The notes under the pieces are model-generated. The model made no database searches. It saw only the letters and a list, made by a program, of their open reading frames with translations, and was not told the DNA's origin. From positions 28,066,198 through 28,130,197 of the forward strand of contig CM075937.1 in NCBI GenBank assembly GCA_038030265.1: DNA of 64,000 nucleotides, written 5' to 3'. Positions 10,598-22,050 of this stretch are shown here, one piece after another (position 1 is the first letter of the stretch; every line of letters starts with the position of its first letter). Source of the DNA: Corythucha ciliata. Lineage: Eukaryota; Arthropoda; Insecta; Hemiptera; Tingidae. Made by a program: the position numbers and the translations under genes.

Positions 10598-11796
10598 CGC
10601 GAGGAACAAGACGTGCTACTGGGTCGCTCTTCTTTTGAAGAGTCTTTCGTCCAATTGGCCACACTCCACTCACCGACGTTTAATGTATTTAAAAACATAG
10701 TTTTGCAGACTCGAAGCCTTCCGAGAGCTGAAGAAGGCTTCAGAAAGTAATTGAGGGAACCGTTTCGACGGAATTTGTTGGTTTCGTTCTTGTTTTCAGT
10801 ATGAGCCACTTGACATCTTTCTACATTAGCTTTCACAAATACTCTCTTACTCTCCCATGATAACTGCCAGAAGCTGTTGAACAATTTTACGCGTTCCTCA
10901 TCACTGATGGCGTAACATTTAATTTTAATGTTATTTCAAGGAGGCTTGTCGGTTTTTTTTGTCGGACGCTTTTCCCCACATGAACACCGATGCTTCATCA
11001 TCCTTGGAGGTTTGGATTCAGTGAATTTAGAATTTCCTTGCTTTCTTCCCAGATAAGCTTGTCCTGTCATTCTAAGAGTCTTTCTGTGGTTTTGTTGCCA
11101 CGATTTGACATCAGCCCTTCTGGAACGTTTCCTTTTTCTGACGGCGGCGTCGTCCATAGTTTCCTCTTCAACGACCCTTTTTGCCTGACCGGCTTCGTCG
11201 CGTTGTTCAAGCTCGTCATATTCATCCTGGGATTCGTCAGTAGAGTCGATCTGTTCGAGATCAACGAAGTAGTCTGGATCGTCCTCACGTTCTTCCATGG
11301 AAACATTGTCGAATTCGCCGTCAGGTTGGAGAAAAGAAGGGCAAATCTCTTGTCTTGAAATATCTGGGATAGAGTCAACACTCGCTCCGTGGCTTGTTTG
11401 ATTCTCTGTGCTTATCACAATTGCCTCTTTTTGGCTCCAATCGTCGATGATTTCAAGTATTTGAGGAATTATGTATTCATCGACGTCAGTTTTGAAATTG
11501 TCCAGTTCCTCCTGGGCGCCAACTGATAAGACTAAAATAATCTCGGAAGGGTTTGGAATGGTTATTCCTTCACCACTATTATTGCCCTTATCTATTTCGA
11601 TGTGATTGGGTATGACTGAGGCAATGTTAGCAGACTCGTCCCCAATTACCTTAAAGTCTTCATTTAGCAGCATCATAGCTTCATCTGGATCATTGATAGC
11701 AGGATGACGAATGGTTGTACATACGTCAGCATTCGACAGAGCCAGGCTGACCATCTTTCGCGCTCGATTTGAAATCATTCCTGAAAAACGAGTCAT
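10564..11796 (-). pseudogene. N-terminal half of transposase-like protein, iteron family 1
   Basis: The frame at 11796-10936 encodes about 286 residues with an acidic middle (runs such as EEREDDPDYF) and a basic region RKRKRSRR. It ends in a Cys-containing segment KHRCSCGEKRP. After a frameshift near 10930, the next frame (to the breakpoint at 10597) continues with ISDEERVKLFNSFWQL and RVCKTMFLNTLNVGEWSVAN. From memory, this order matches the start of a large family of uncharacterised arthropod proteins that I believe are transposases; the superfamily name is unclear to me. The catalytic half is missing here, but a complementary C-terminal half lies at 45732-46913. The 10597 duplication edge truncates it. 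Confidence 0.65.
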
Positions 11797-11875
11797 TGGT
11801 TTAACAGTAAGATAATCACCTCAGATTTAAGTAAAATCTAGGGGACCAGTATTAAAACAATAATGCCTAAAAAAA

Positions 11876-12345
11876 AATACGAGGTTGTCATAGAAAGCTG
11901 AGCTGAGATTATCCTATCTCATTCGAGCTGTTCTGCACTTATTCTCTTAAATGACATTCAATCAATTGTTTTAGTTCTTAATCAGTAGTCAAAAAATTAC
12001 TTACCCTTCAAGTGATGGATTGAAATAAGCGCTAGACAGAGGTACCATTCACAGTCGCAGTCGGTGAGAAGATTGAAAACAGTGATAACCTCGGTTCTTT
12101 GAATCAATTAAGATACGAGGTTTTCATAGACGGAGTGATAACCTCGTATCTTCCAAACGCCCAAGATACGAGGTTATCACAGTCGGTGAATACAACGATC
12201 AGAACCAAGGTTTTCATTGAGGCCTTTACAGAGCAGAAAAATCATTTTCTGCCAGAATTCAAGTCACAGAGTGATGAGATACGAGGTTTTCATGCGGAAA
12301 GTACAATAAAAAAAAATGACCAAAAATTGAGATACGAGGTTATCA
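11876..12345. repeat. Subterminal iterons GATACGAGGTTATCA
   Basis: The 15-base motif GATACGAGGTTATCA (or GGTTTTCA) occurs at 12112, 12136 (inverted), 12165, 12278 and 12331, with weaker copies near 11876 and 12081 (inverted). Such clusters just inside a transposon end are typical transposase-binding sites. The same motif flanks the other half-element at 45276-45500. Confidence 0.75.
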
Positions 12346-12362
12346 TGTGATGCCATCGATAT
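12326..12362. repeat. Terminal inverted repeat, right end of iteron family 1
   Basis: The complement of this segment matches 45262-45298 over 37 bases with about one mismatch in the terminal part (TATATCGATGGCATCACATG then GATAA.CTCGTATCTCAA). This identifies the two as opposite ends of one transposon family. It is followed at once by ACAGGGTG, the end of a TA-flanked element. Confidence 0.8.
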
Positions 12363-12964
12363 ACAGGGTGATTCAGGAGGAAATGCATATACTGAAGTAT
12401 GTTGTAGTACTAAGTATTTGCGACCAAAATGACCCTATGAACATAGGGTCGCAAATGCTTTCCTTCTGAGATATGCGTACAATTGTGTTTTTCATCGACT
12501 GCCTACTTTTTCTCCAAAAACTCGATTTTACGGCCCAATCGCTGGGCTTAGAAAAAAACTGTTTACGGTTTTGAAAATTCCACAAAATTTCACTTCAGGG
12601 GGGTTGTAACAGAAAAGTGAAACAGCAGTGAGACGAGATGAAAGTGAGATTTTGGAGGGAGTGGGAGGTGTGAGACTCGAAGTGGTGTAATAGGATTCCA
12701 AAATGAGAAGCTATGTCACTTGAATCTTTCCAAGGGGTGTAATAGAATGGTGAAACCCTTCTCATTTCATTTCACATTCATCTCCCATGGACCGGTTAGT
12801 CTCGGGAAGCCAAACCCTTCCGAGAAGCTCGTGAGACTTATATCTATAGTGATCCGCGAACTTTGGTAGAGCGAAATGAGTTTATTTTTTGGCGTTGAGG
12901 AAGTTTTGAGGAGGCGAAGGGTTGAATTTCCACGTATTGTCACCCCGAAGGACAATCCTTTTTT
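12363..12964. other. Non-coding; one CAGGGTG end at 12364
   Basis: The sequence opens with CAGGGTGATTCAGGAGG after TA, a terminus of the TA-flanked class, but I cannot find its partner. A short hairpin GACCCTATG/CATAGGGTC lies at 12431-12452. The rest (12600-12960) is purine-rich with no recognised gene. Confidence 0.5.
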
Positions 12965-14409
12965 TTGCCGGAGGATAGGTTTAAGGAAATATTTCGTCTA
13001 ACACTATTTGGAACCGCATTTACCTCCTCATTCGAACGCAGCAACTTTTTCTGCTTCAAGAAGGGTATGTCTTTCAGACTAGTTCAATGGGGAACTTGCA
13101 CATTTTTCAAAAGTTGGTGTTGCTTAAAGAGGGCTCTTCCACAAGTCTATTGCTCACATTAAACTTCAAAATCAGTCAAGGATGCTTTTTTAGTGAATTT
13201 TTAAAAAATTTGAGTGGGGTTTCGATTACGTAAAAACTTACTTATTGAAATTGATGATGCGGGGAAGAGGGGGTTAGATACGTTTACTGGGAATAAATTT
13301 TTCATGTTATTTGTAAACAAACAATTTTAGAGTTCCCTCAAATGCTTCACAAGTAAGTATTTACGTCATTTCTCCTCGCACCATCCATCCCCTTCTGAAG
13401 AACTTTGAACCTTTTTTAAAAATCTTAAAACGCACCAATCCGGTTGCAACTTCCGTTGTTATCCTTCAGTTCACGGGTCAAATCACCGGTATGCTTTTCT
13501 CCCCAATCTGAGATTCATGCAAGTTCCCCATTATGAATCTTATGAGGAATAGGAATAATTGTTTTGTATTATTTACAACTTTCAGGTGATAACTGCTTTG
13601 CTTTTCTTCGCGTCTGGTGCCTACCAAATGGGCATCGCCAGAAATCAGTACGTGGCGATGAGCCGGGCTATGGTGTCGCATTGTGTGAGGGACGTATCAC
13701 GTGCCCTAGCAATAACTGCTCACAGATGGGTCCGTTTCCCCACGGGTCGTTTGGAGCTGGCCCAAATAAAAGCAAGATTTCTGCGGCTTTATGACATTCC
13801 CGGAGTGATTGGGTGCATTGATGGGACTCATATCGCCATTGTACCACCACCAGCAAACGATCCCATTTACCGCGAAGACGTATACGTGAACCGTAAGCAT
13901 TTTCACTCACTTAATGTGAAGATGGTATGCGACGACAATCTAGTGATCACGGCGGTGAATGCTCAATACCCAGAAAGAAGCCACGATGCCTTCGTGTGGA
14001 GCAACTCCGCGCTGCGTAAGCACATGGAGAGAAACCACAGTGACGACCAAACCTGGCTTTTAGGGGACAGTGGCTACCCCTGTGAGCCTTGGCTTCTTAC
14101 TCCAGTCTTGAATGCCGCGACGGGTTCCCCAGAAGAGAGTTCTAACAGGGCACATTGCAAAGCTAGGTCAATTCTTGAGAGGTGCTTTGGCGTCCTGAAG
14201 CAGCGTTGGAGGTGCCTTTTAAAGGACAGAGTTCTCCACTACCGACCTGTGTTGTTCTTCATAACATTGCGCAGTTCAACCGACTTGAAATTCCAGAAAT
14301 TGAGACTGAAGAGGAACAGGGACTAGAAGAGGACGGCGTGACTCCTCAAGAGCACTTTTCTGGCGGCACGAGTGACCGGCAGCGAGTAATTGCAAGGTTT
14401 AGTCTTTAA
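12965..14409 (+). pseudogene. PIF/Harbinger transposase (HARBI1-like), frameshifted
   Basis: This is the DDE nuclease (DDE_Tnp_4) of a PIF/Harbinger transposon. A probable first exon piece (12970-13070, RFKEIFRL) is followed by a putative donor GTATGT. The main exon begins after TTTCAG at 13586 and carries the landmarks FASGAYQMG, then RFPTG, then IGCIDGTHIAI (first Asp, about 13812). VVY-type residues and LLGDSGYP (second Asp, about 14065) follow, then ILERCFGVLKQRWRCL (Glu, about 14175). A frameshift near 14240 moves the tail (CVVLHNIAQFNRL) to another frame that ends at 14409. The putative intron contains a MITE (13086-13532). I do not see its inverted ends. The partner Myb-like protein is absent. 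Confidence 0.85.
13086..13532. mobile_element. MITE with GGGGAACTTGCA ends, intronic copy
   Basis: Inverted-orientation copy of the 448-bp element at 1204-1651, sharing the 15-base ends AATGGGGAACTTGCA and its complement. Here it sits between the putative first and second exons of the Harbinger gene. It is slightly diverged, with several substitutions against the A and B copies. Confidence 0.85.
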
Positions 14410-14720
14410 GCACTAGTAAATCTAATTGGGGAACACCGAGGTAACAAATTTAAACTGTGTACCAACATAAACAAAATGAAGCAGTCTTTAATTAACCCTT
14501 CGAAGACGGAGCTCAAAAAATTACGGGAATGACGTAGTGGGACACATTCTGTGTCCCACACCTAATTAATGATTTCACGCCAGTTTTCAATAAATATACA
14601 CTTGTTATTGGTTGTAAATGATATTTTAGAGTATTTTACAAAATGTTTTTTTTTTTACATAATAGGATCATAAATTTTTATACAGGAAAAAAGAGAAAAA
14701 AGTTAATTATCACAAATGGA
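14410..14720. other. Intergenic, with a TTAACCC piggyBac-type end
   Basis: No gene. TTAACCCTTCGAAGACGG at 14492 resembles a piggyBac terminus and would be the 3' end of the neighbouring piggyBac remnant. I could not find the matching end beyond 16464. An inverted GTGGGACACA / TGTGTCCCAC pair at 14538-14561 is subterminal. Confidence 0.5.
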
Positions 14721-16464
14721 TCAGTCTTCGTCACAGTTCTTACAAATTATGCTAATTTTTTTGCTACTGTGGTTTACGCACACAAATTGATGGCAAACTT
14801 GACACTTTCTTCTAGTTCTTTTGTCGTCTACTCTGGCACATAAAGAGCAGCGCCTTGATGAAACTGTTAAGGACGAAGGTTCTGCCCGATCTTGACTTAT
14901 GGGTCCTACTAGAAGCGAAATCGCCGTCTTCACCCTTGGTGGCAATGTAGCGTTCTTAGACCTTTCAAAAGTATGTGGCTTGATGAGTTCTTTCCCCAGG
15001 TCTAGAAGAAAAGCTCTTCGGGAATGAGCGGCATTTAGCTGGGGATTCTTTGCTGCCCAAATCACGAAAGCGTTGTGTCCAGCAATCCCAGAAGATTCAT
15101 AAAAATGGCGAAAGGCCATCTTCTGGTTGCACGTTTAGTCGAATATTCATTGACCATCTTGTCCATAGTGTCAACGGATCCCTTTGTGCGATTGTAATGA
15201 AGAATCATTTCCGGTTTGAAGCCTTCCGTTTCTCCTCCAACATTTTTGTCTTGATGCTCAGTGCTCAGGACTATAACTGACCTATTTTTTTTTGGCACGT
15301 ACGACACGAGGGCTATTTGATCCGTAAAGACGAAATTAGACGACTTTTCTTCCCTCTGTTTGTTTGGAAGCAGAATTGGTGGAATCTCCCGTTTATTTTG
15401 ATGGAGAGTGCCACATAGTGTCAGTCCTAGGTCAATCAGCTCCATCGCCAGCGGTACACTTGTGAAAAAATTGTCAGTAGTGATGCCGTAACCTCTTCCC
15501 AGAAATGATTCAATGATCAAGAACAACTCGCTTCCCTTGATCTTTTTCTGGTTGATCTCCTGTTTTCCCCAAGTAAACTTGCAGATTGAAGGCGTATGTT
15601 GTTGAGACGTCCACAAGAGCCCACCGTTTGATTCCATATTTCGCTGGTTTAGACTTCATGTAAATGCGAAACGGGCATTTTCCTCTAAATCCAACGAGTT
15701 GTTCGTCCACTGTAAGATGAAATCCTGGATTGAGATTCGAATACATCACGAATCGCTGCCAACTTGTCGCCTTTCCTCCGTTCAGCCCTTGTCGTAAAAT
15801 CGTCAAAACGCATAAAAGACAGGAGCATCTTCATCCTGTCTCGAGGCATAGCAGCGGTGAAAATAGGTCGAGAATACAGTGGCTCTCTGCTCCAAAGAAA
15901 CTCTAGGGGCTCCCGCTTGGCCTTCATAGCTCCCATCGTTAGAAGAAGGCCGATAACGGCACGAATTACGGCGCTATTCGTTGGTACCCAAATTTTACGT
16001 TTTGAAGGATTCACATCATTGTATTCTTTTACGACGATTTCAGCCTTCTGATTTGTAAATTTCACGATAACATCGACTATTTCATCGGTAATGAATAGAT
16101 TGAAACAATCGACGACTGTTTCAACAGAATTAGAGTTTTTGTTCAGGCCCGGAGTGGTTTTTACAATATTCATCAATTTTCGACGGATCGTTCTTTGCGG
16201 GTTCTTTTTCCACTTGGTTCCGTCTTTGCCTGTGTAAAGAGGGTCAGTTTCTTCTTCATCCTCTCCGCGAACAATATTCTCGTCTTCAGAATGGCTCTAG
16301 AGAAACGGAAGGGTTGGAATATCATGTATAGAGCTAATAACGCAATAAAACACGCCTACCCCTAGTTCACTTCCATGGTCGCTCACCACTTCCACTTCGT
16401 CCTCGATTTCGGACTCGTCCGATGCTATGTTAGCGGCGAATTCATCATCAGACTCGTCGAGCAT
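14721..16464 (-). pseudogene. Second piggyBac-like transposase, decayed, with intron
   Basis: Exon 1 starts at ATG 16464 (acidic residues MLDESDDEFAAN) and ends at 16360. A 63-bp GT..AG intron (16359-16297) follows in phase, then exon 2 begins SHSEDEN. Core motifs are VDEQLVGFRG (about 15700), TTDNFFTSVPL (about 15480) and GSVDTMDKMV (about 15160). The Cys-rich tail CSLC..CQVC..CKNC ends in the stop at 14721. This is a different lineage from the copy at 222-2434. Frameshifts near 15740, 15550 and 15090 inactivate it, but losses are small and the domain order is complete. Confidence 0.88.
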
Positions 16465-16940
16465 TTGTTGGACCAAAAAGCAGGTCGTCTTCTTTCGACA
16501 AGTCGTACTTTCTTTTCGACATTATTTACCGGCAAAATATTGATCGAAAGTGACAGTTGAAACACACAGCACACAAAACGGAACTTACTATCACTATTAT
16601 CATTAGGGGTACTCATTTTGGAGCTCTGTAAAGGGGTAAGCGAGTAAAGCTGTACTTCTTTACAGCTGTACCGAAGTTATAAGTGAGGGCACCTTTATCA
16701 GCATATCTGTAAAGAAGTACAAGAGTACAACTTATTAGATGGGTCATTCTCATCTGAAATGTACATTTGGGTCTCCCGAAAATATCCATTTGGCAAAATG
16801 CAAAACTCGTTGTTCGTGCTTCCCACAATTTTTCGAGGTTCCATCCAACTACCTAGACCACTATACTAATAAAAATTTGTGAGTTCATTCATTTTCCTAG
16901 CTGAAAATCAATTTAATTTGCTAAATTTTGTTCCCCGAAA

Positions 16941-17312
16941 CTCATGTGTGTTACCATTATGGAAAACTCTCTGTTATCTTCCCATCCCGTCTGATAGAAC
17001 GAATTTTTGTTCAAGGAAGCAGTCTCCGATGTTTCAGGAATGATTTTATTGATTACCATAAAAAAGAATCCACCAAATATGGTATTTTATGGCGTAAATC
17101 TCATGTGTGTTACCAAAAAACTAAAATCCACTTCATTAAGTTCACAATCATTTTTACCATTTTCTTTCGAACTATACACACATTTTTTCCTGCAATCAAC
17201 AGCTGCTATATTATTACGCTTGAGGTCAGAAAGGTATGGATCTTTCAATGATGATCCGTTATATTATGTTTTCTAGAATGGACATGGTAACACACATGAT
17301 AACGCACATGAG
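16941..17312. repeat. Left subterminal iterons CTCATGTGTGTTACC
   Basis: The 15-base motif appears at 16941 and 17100 in one orientation, and at 17286 and about 17298 in the other (one as the variant AACGCACATGAG). This mirrors the cluster at the other end of the transposon. They are probable transposase-binding sites. Confidence 0.75.
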
Positions 17313-17678
17313 TTTTACAGTTCAGAAGAACCACCTATTTATCACTTTTGAACTAAGAGGAGAATAATGAAGAACACAAAAAAAAAAATCACAAAAGATT
17401 CAAAATCAGGCACAAGAGTTGCGAATATCACATGACACAGCCTATGTAGATAAAAAGAAGGAAAAAAAAGGATTATTATTCATTACTACAAAAAATAGAA
17501 CTTGGTTCCAAAAGTAGGTACCTTATAAGTATCATCAATACTGGTAAACTTGAATTCCAAACTATCAAAAGTATAATATAAGAACAAGAATTTAACTTTC
17601 AAGTAGTAAGAAGGACTTCTTTTTCGTAAAAGGAAGACCACTCTAGCAAATACTGAAAATTGAAATATATAGGCAGTA

Positions 17679-20225
17679 TTATTGTTCTTTTACGTCTATC
17701 TCCTTAGAAAACTTGTAAAAAACTCTGTGTCCCTTCAAAATCATGACTGGGTTAGGCAGTACCCCCAAAACCTGAGAATAATCTACATCACATACGTCAT
17801 CAGTCTTGAGAGTGAATAGCATTTTGTCGTCCCCTTTTTGTCTGTAAAACATGACTCTCACTTCTCCATCATCAGTCTCCTCATCCTGGCACACTCCAAC
17901 ATAGCGAAATTTCGATTTTTTCTTATCCCGACCAACGAACTCAACAAGAACATGTGAACCTGGTGTCACATTGTCAGAAGTCACACCTTGCAGCAACGTT
18001 GATTCAGGGGGAGGTGCTGGGAACGATTCCTCGTTCTGGACCAGTTCTTCATTCTGCGAGTCAGCTTCATCAAAATCTGAAGAATTTACCTCACGATCTA
18101 TTTCCTCTTGCAAGTTATCGAGGCCCGGGATAAGCATCTGCGTTTTGAAGGGACCAAGACAAGAGCAAAACTGTTGGCGAATCCAGTCATTTTGAGAACA
18201 GAAGCACGAATTCTCGCGATGCATAATGTGTACGTCCATTAGAGCAATCTGGTGGATCTTCATAGTTCCTTTTATGGGCTCCAGAGATTCAGGCACGAGT
18301 TCCAGCATTGCCTGAACATTTTCTTCTGGTATGAAGAATAACTCAACCTTGGAGTCCGATTTCAGGGCACTGTAGAACGTTGAAGCATCTGGAATATCCT
18401 TGTTTTCAGCCACTTTCCTGTTGGCTGCTCGCTTTAGAGCACCTCCGACACCGTCTGGGGCTCCTTTCCCGTGGGCAGACTCGAAGAACGACCATGTAGC
18501 CGCTATGAAACCATACTCCTGGATCTTGTTCGAGAAGAAGTAGAAATTTTTCTTTTGACGATATTGAGTGGCAGGACCATCGGAATAAAAATGTAGGGTC
18601 TTAACTGCTGGGTGTTTTTCGAGGAGAAACCTTAAGATTGGATCCAAGTGAGCCCAAATAGCGTGAGGCCCATGATCCAAACTGGACGATATGGAACAGA
18701 ACGGTATTAATACTGAACCTGACAGGTAAATAACTCCAGTATGTAGGGATACTTGGTTTCTGCTCGCGCCAAAATGAAAACTTTGAATTTCCTCCGCGAG
18801 CTTACAATTGTAATTCTCGGAAAAATCCACGTGAATCAGGGCGCTGCTTTCGTCGAGAGTTTCTTTGCATGTCTTGTAAGCGTGTAATTGAGTCTTCATG
18901 TTAAAAACATGGACAGTGAAATCCTTCATCGATTTTTCGAAAGCATCGACTAGATCGACAACCCTGCCTTCGACTAAGGTCTTCTTCACAACTTTTACAC
19001 TGTATTTTTTCTCTCCCTTCACACGCTCTTCAGTTTCAGTCACCCACTGGTTCCATTTAACACTGTCATTCTGGATTTCCGCGTCAAGAGAAAAAATCAC
19101 CTTTTTATCCTTGCAAACGCTGCAGATTCGCTTCATGCAGCGGAACGAATTCTTATCGCAGACAATCGAATTGAGGATATTGTGTGGGTCACCATCTTCG
19201 ACGATTCCCTTGTTTTTTAGAGTAGAGGCCATCATCGCCATGTTGCTATGAATTTTGCAGAGACATGTGTTCCGGTCTGCTTCCTTCATGGGGACAATAT
19301 AAAACGGACGGTGTCGACAAAAGGTAGCGTAGGAACACTTCACTTTGAAGGTCTGGCAGAATTGAACATGCAATTTCCTCATGCTGGAGAGCAGGTATCT
19401 TTTCTGTTTTTTCACCTTCTTCCTCGTCAAAGTTTCCTTTATGCCTGAGGTGGATCGACTGATGTCATCAGTGAGGAGAAAGTCCGTGATTAATTTTCTG
19501 AGAGTTCTGGTTTCATTTATGTGGTTTTGGTAAATTCTTGATCTGCTCTAGCCAAATGCTGTTCGGCAGAAGTGGGTGAGCCTTCGAGTTCTAATGTAAT
19601 TTGACATTAGGGCGAGACTGGCGTTCTTCTTAAGAAGAGGCTTCAGAGTTGGGAACAGCACATCCTGAAATGCCAACGCTTTCACAACTTTATTTTTTTC
19701 GAGGCCTTTCGGTTGCTGTGGCGTCAGGTTTGCCGACGATTTGAGCGTGTGCTTTGCCTTAGTTATGGGGCTCATGAGGACTACCTTCGGGGTTTCTTTT
19801 TTCCATGCACGCTGGTTTCTTTTGGCGACAGCCCAATATTTTCTCTTCCATTTGTCCCTTTCAGCTTCCAACTTCGATTTCTCCTTAATCAGCCTTTCTT
19901 TTTCCCTTACCACTCTTGAGCGATTTTTAAGAATCGTTTTTCTCCCTCTCTGTGCATTTCCATCAAGTAGTGCAGGGGGAGAGTCAGGAGGAGTTTGCAG
20001 CTGCTTCAACACCTTTTCCCGTTTTCGACGGTTTTCGTCCCACTTCCTCCATTTTTTTTTCAATTGTCGATGTTCTCTCGGTGTCATATCTTGTACCTTT
20101 TTTCGTCGGAGTGATCTTACCTTTTCCCTTTCTCTGTAAGCAGCCTCACGGGCATGGTCCAGTTTTCGTTTTTCCCGGTAGCGTCTTTGTTTCTCAGCTG
20201 CACTGAGAGGCGCCTGTAAAGCCAC
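17679..20225 (-). pseudogene. Transposase-like protein, one in-frame TAG, iteron family 2
   Basis: One open frame of 849 codons is broken only by TAG at 19548-19550: 225 residues lie before it and 622 after. The N-terminus is basic and bZIP-like (EKQRRYREKRK, long Arg/Lys-rich helix). The middle has Cys pairs (CLC, CSVC). The C-terminal half has conserved acidic positions HVDFSENYNCKL (about 18815), FYSDGPATQYRQK (about 18575) and FFESAHGKGAPDG (about 18470), which I read as a possible D-D-E catalytic triad. There is no ATG at the frame start; the sequence before it ends CTTTACAG, so an upstream exon is likely (ATG then GTGCGT at about 20588). It is the only gene of this transposon. I recognise the family as widespread in invertebrates but have no name for it. 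Confidence 0.75.
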
Positions 20226-20345
20226 AAAATCACAATACCTATATTTTTGAGAAGCAACAGAAACATCAAAGTAGATCGCTGATCAAATTACCATAACGTA
20301 ATGTAGCTTATATTGTATGAAAATTCAAATTTGATTGAGAGGAAC

Positions 20346-20959
20346 CTCATGTATGTTACTTGAGCTCATGTGTGTTACTCTTGAGCTAGTAACACACATG
20401 AGTGGTAACGCACATGAGGAACCAACTTGAAATGAAGATTGTTCCTAACATAACCAAGCCAGAAGGTGGAACAAGAGGTGAAATTATAAGGGTTTCGGAA
20501 CCTTACTGGATGAAAATTGTCAGAAAAGTGATAGATGCATTGTTGAGCTCATAAATAGGGTAACACACATGTGGATGATAAAAATACGCACCATGTTTTG
20601 AAGTTCAAACTAATTCGCTGTCGGCCCTTGTGGTAAGAGTGGCAGGAACTTGACAAACACTGATACTGGACGTCGTTTGAAGTGATAACAGAAGGCTAAC
20701 CTCCCAAAATAACCTCAATGCTAATAACCAACTGCGGTAACACACATGAGGTCGCTTAAACTTTTATAGTGATGGACTCTCTTCCGTGAGGACGTAGTTA
20801 CGATAGAGGAGGTCTGGAAAATCTGAAGCATCCGTTTTTCCGAAGCTTAAACAACCCTCTACAAGTTGTAGGCTCCAGATGTCTTTCAAATAATTCATGC
20901 TCACTTTAATTTAACCAAAGTTTTAGGAACTTATAGCTGTGGACGGTAACGCACCTGTG
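20346..20959. repeat. Right subterminal iterons CTCATGTGTGTTACC
   Basis: Copies or close variants lie at 20346, 20365, 20388, 20404, 20559, 20736 and 20945, in both orientations. Together with the left cluster this gives about eleven sites confined to the two ends of the element. Confidence 0.78.
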
Positions 20960-21155
20960 TTTTTCAGGTGTTTCATGCATTATAAGTGCTGGAATATCCA
21001 GTGGATTCGTATCTACGATGTTCTTTCTTAGTGATGCTTGATAAATGAGTTCTATAGGTATTAAAAAAAATGCGGACGGCTCTCCAGGAGGGTTATGGGG
21101 CACGGTGGGAATGTAAGGACACGAAATGTACATTTCAGATGAGAATGACCCAGAT

Positions 21156-21542
21156 AAGCACGAGTGTGAAGTTGGCCTCCTTTTTTATGCAAATGAGGAA
21201 GGTTATGCCCGCCAAAATTCAAATTCGAGTGAAACGAGAAATACATCTAAGAAGAGCCAAACTGCTGATAACGATACCACAAAATTAATATAATAAAAGC
21301 TCACGAAGTTATTCAAGGTACAATAACGCGAAGCCGTGGTATTGAATACATCTAATTAAAACTGAATAATCATCAGCATTGAAAAGAAAAATACGTTATG
21401 TCGAAAAATCGACAAGTGTCCAGGATAAGGCACTATAACCCAAGTATGCTTGCCCGCCATATTGAGCTCTAATGACTAAGTTATGCTATATCAGATAATA
21501 GAATGGAGAAGCTTTTTTATTTCTTTCTTTCAAGATTTTGGT
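21156..21542. other. Spacer without recognised features
   Basis: AT-rich sequence between the end of the 4.4-kb transposon and the start of duplication block C. I see no gene and no repeat shared with the rest of the window. Confidence 0.5.
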
Positions 21543-22050
21543 GTTTTATGTTGGTTTTATGCTTCCTATATTCACATATTAATTGCAATTTATTGATCGG
21601 TGATGTCGCTGAGCTTCTTTTTACGTTGCGTAATCGTTTTTTCCAGTCACGATTTGTGTTTGACTATGAAAAAGCTTCTTGCATCAACCATCTGAATTTG
21701 ATTCCTCAAATACTTCTAAGGCGAAAATTAACGTAAGTTACTACGCCCTGTGAATGTTACCCACGATAACGATGTTATTGGCGTCTTATAGCCTGGGAAC
21801 GAACAGCGTATATTGTCGCTTCAGCGTGAATTGCGAGAGATCAATCGCCTACTAGGAGAGCTCGAAGAAATGGTGGTTTTAAAACTCTTGGGCATCTTCC
21901 TCTTAGGGGATTATTTAGTTTAATCGACATATTAAGTATTAAAGAGTGATCAGGCAGACCCTTTTTCGACCACCCAGCCCAGACTAAAGGCCCTTTTCCT
22001 TGTTCAAGATTTCGTTCATCAGCCGTTGCTCTCGCAAATTGAAAATTGTA

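Larger units (their letters stand above)
16741..21151. mobile_element. Near-complete 4.4-kb DNA transposon, iteron family 2
   Basis: The ends 16741-16768 and 21124-21151 are perfect 28-base inverted repeats starting GGGTCATTCTCATCTG. AGAT lies directly outside both (16737-16740 and 21152-21155) as a 4-bp target duplication. Inside are clustered CTCATGTGTGTTACC motifs at both ends and one long minus-strand gene (20225-17679). A 4-bp duplication would fit, for example, the Sola superfamily, but I cannot assign it from sequence alone. Confidence 0.88.

Noticed and set aside
16425..16616. 63-codon minus-strand frame starting at 16616
   Set aside because: It overlaps the first exon of the second piggyBac in another frame; the acidic frame from 16464 with a proper intron is better supported.
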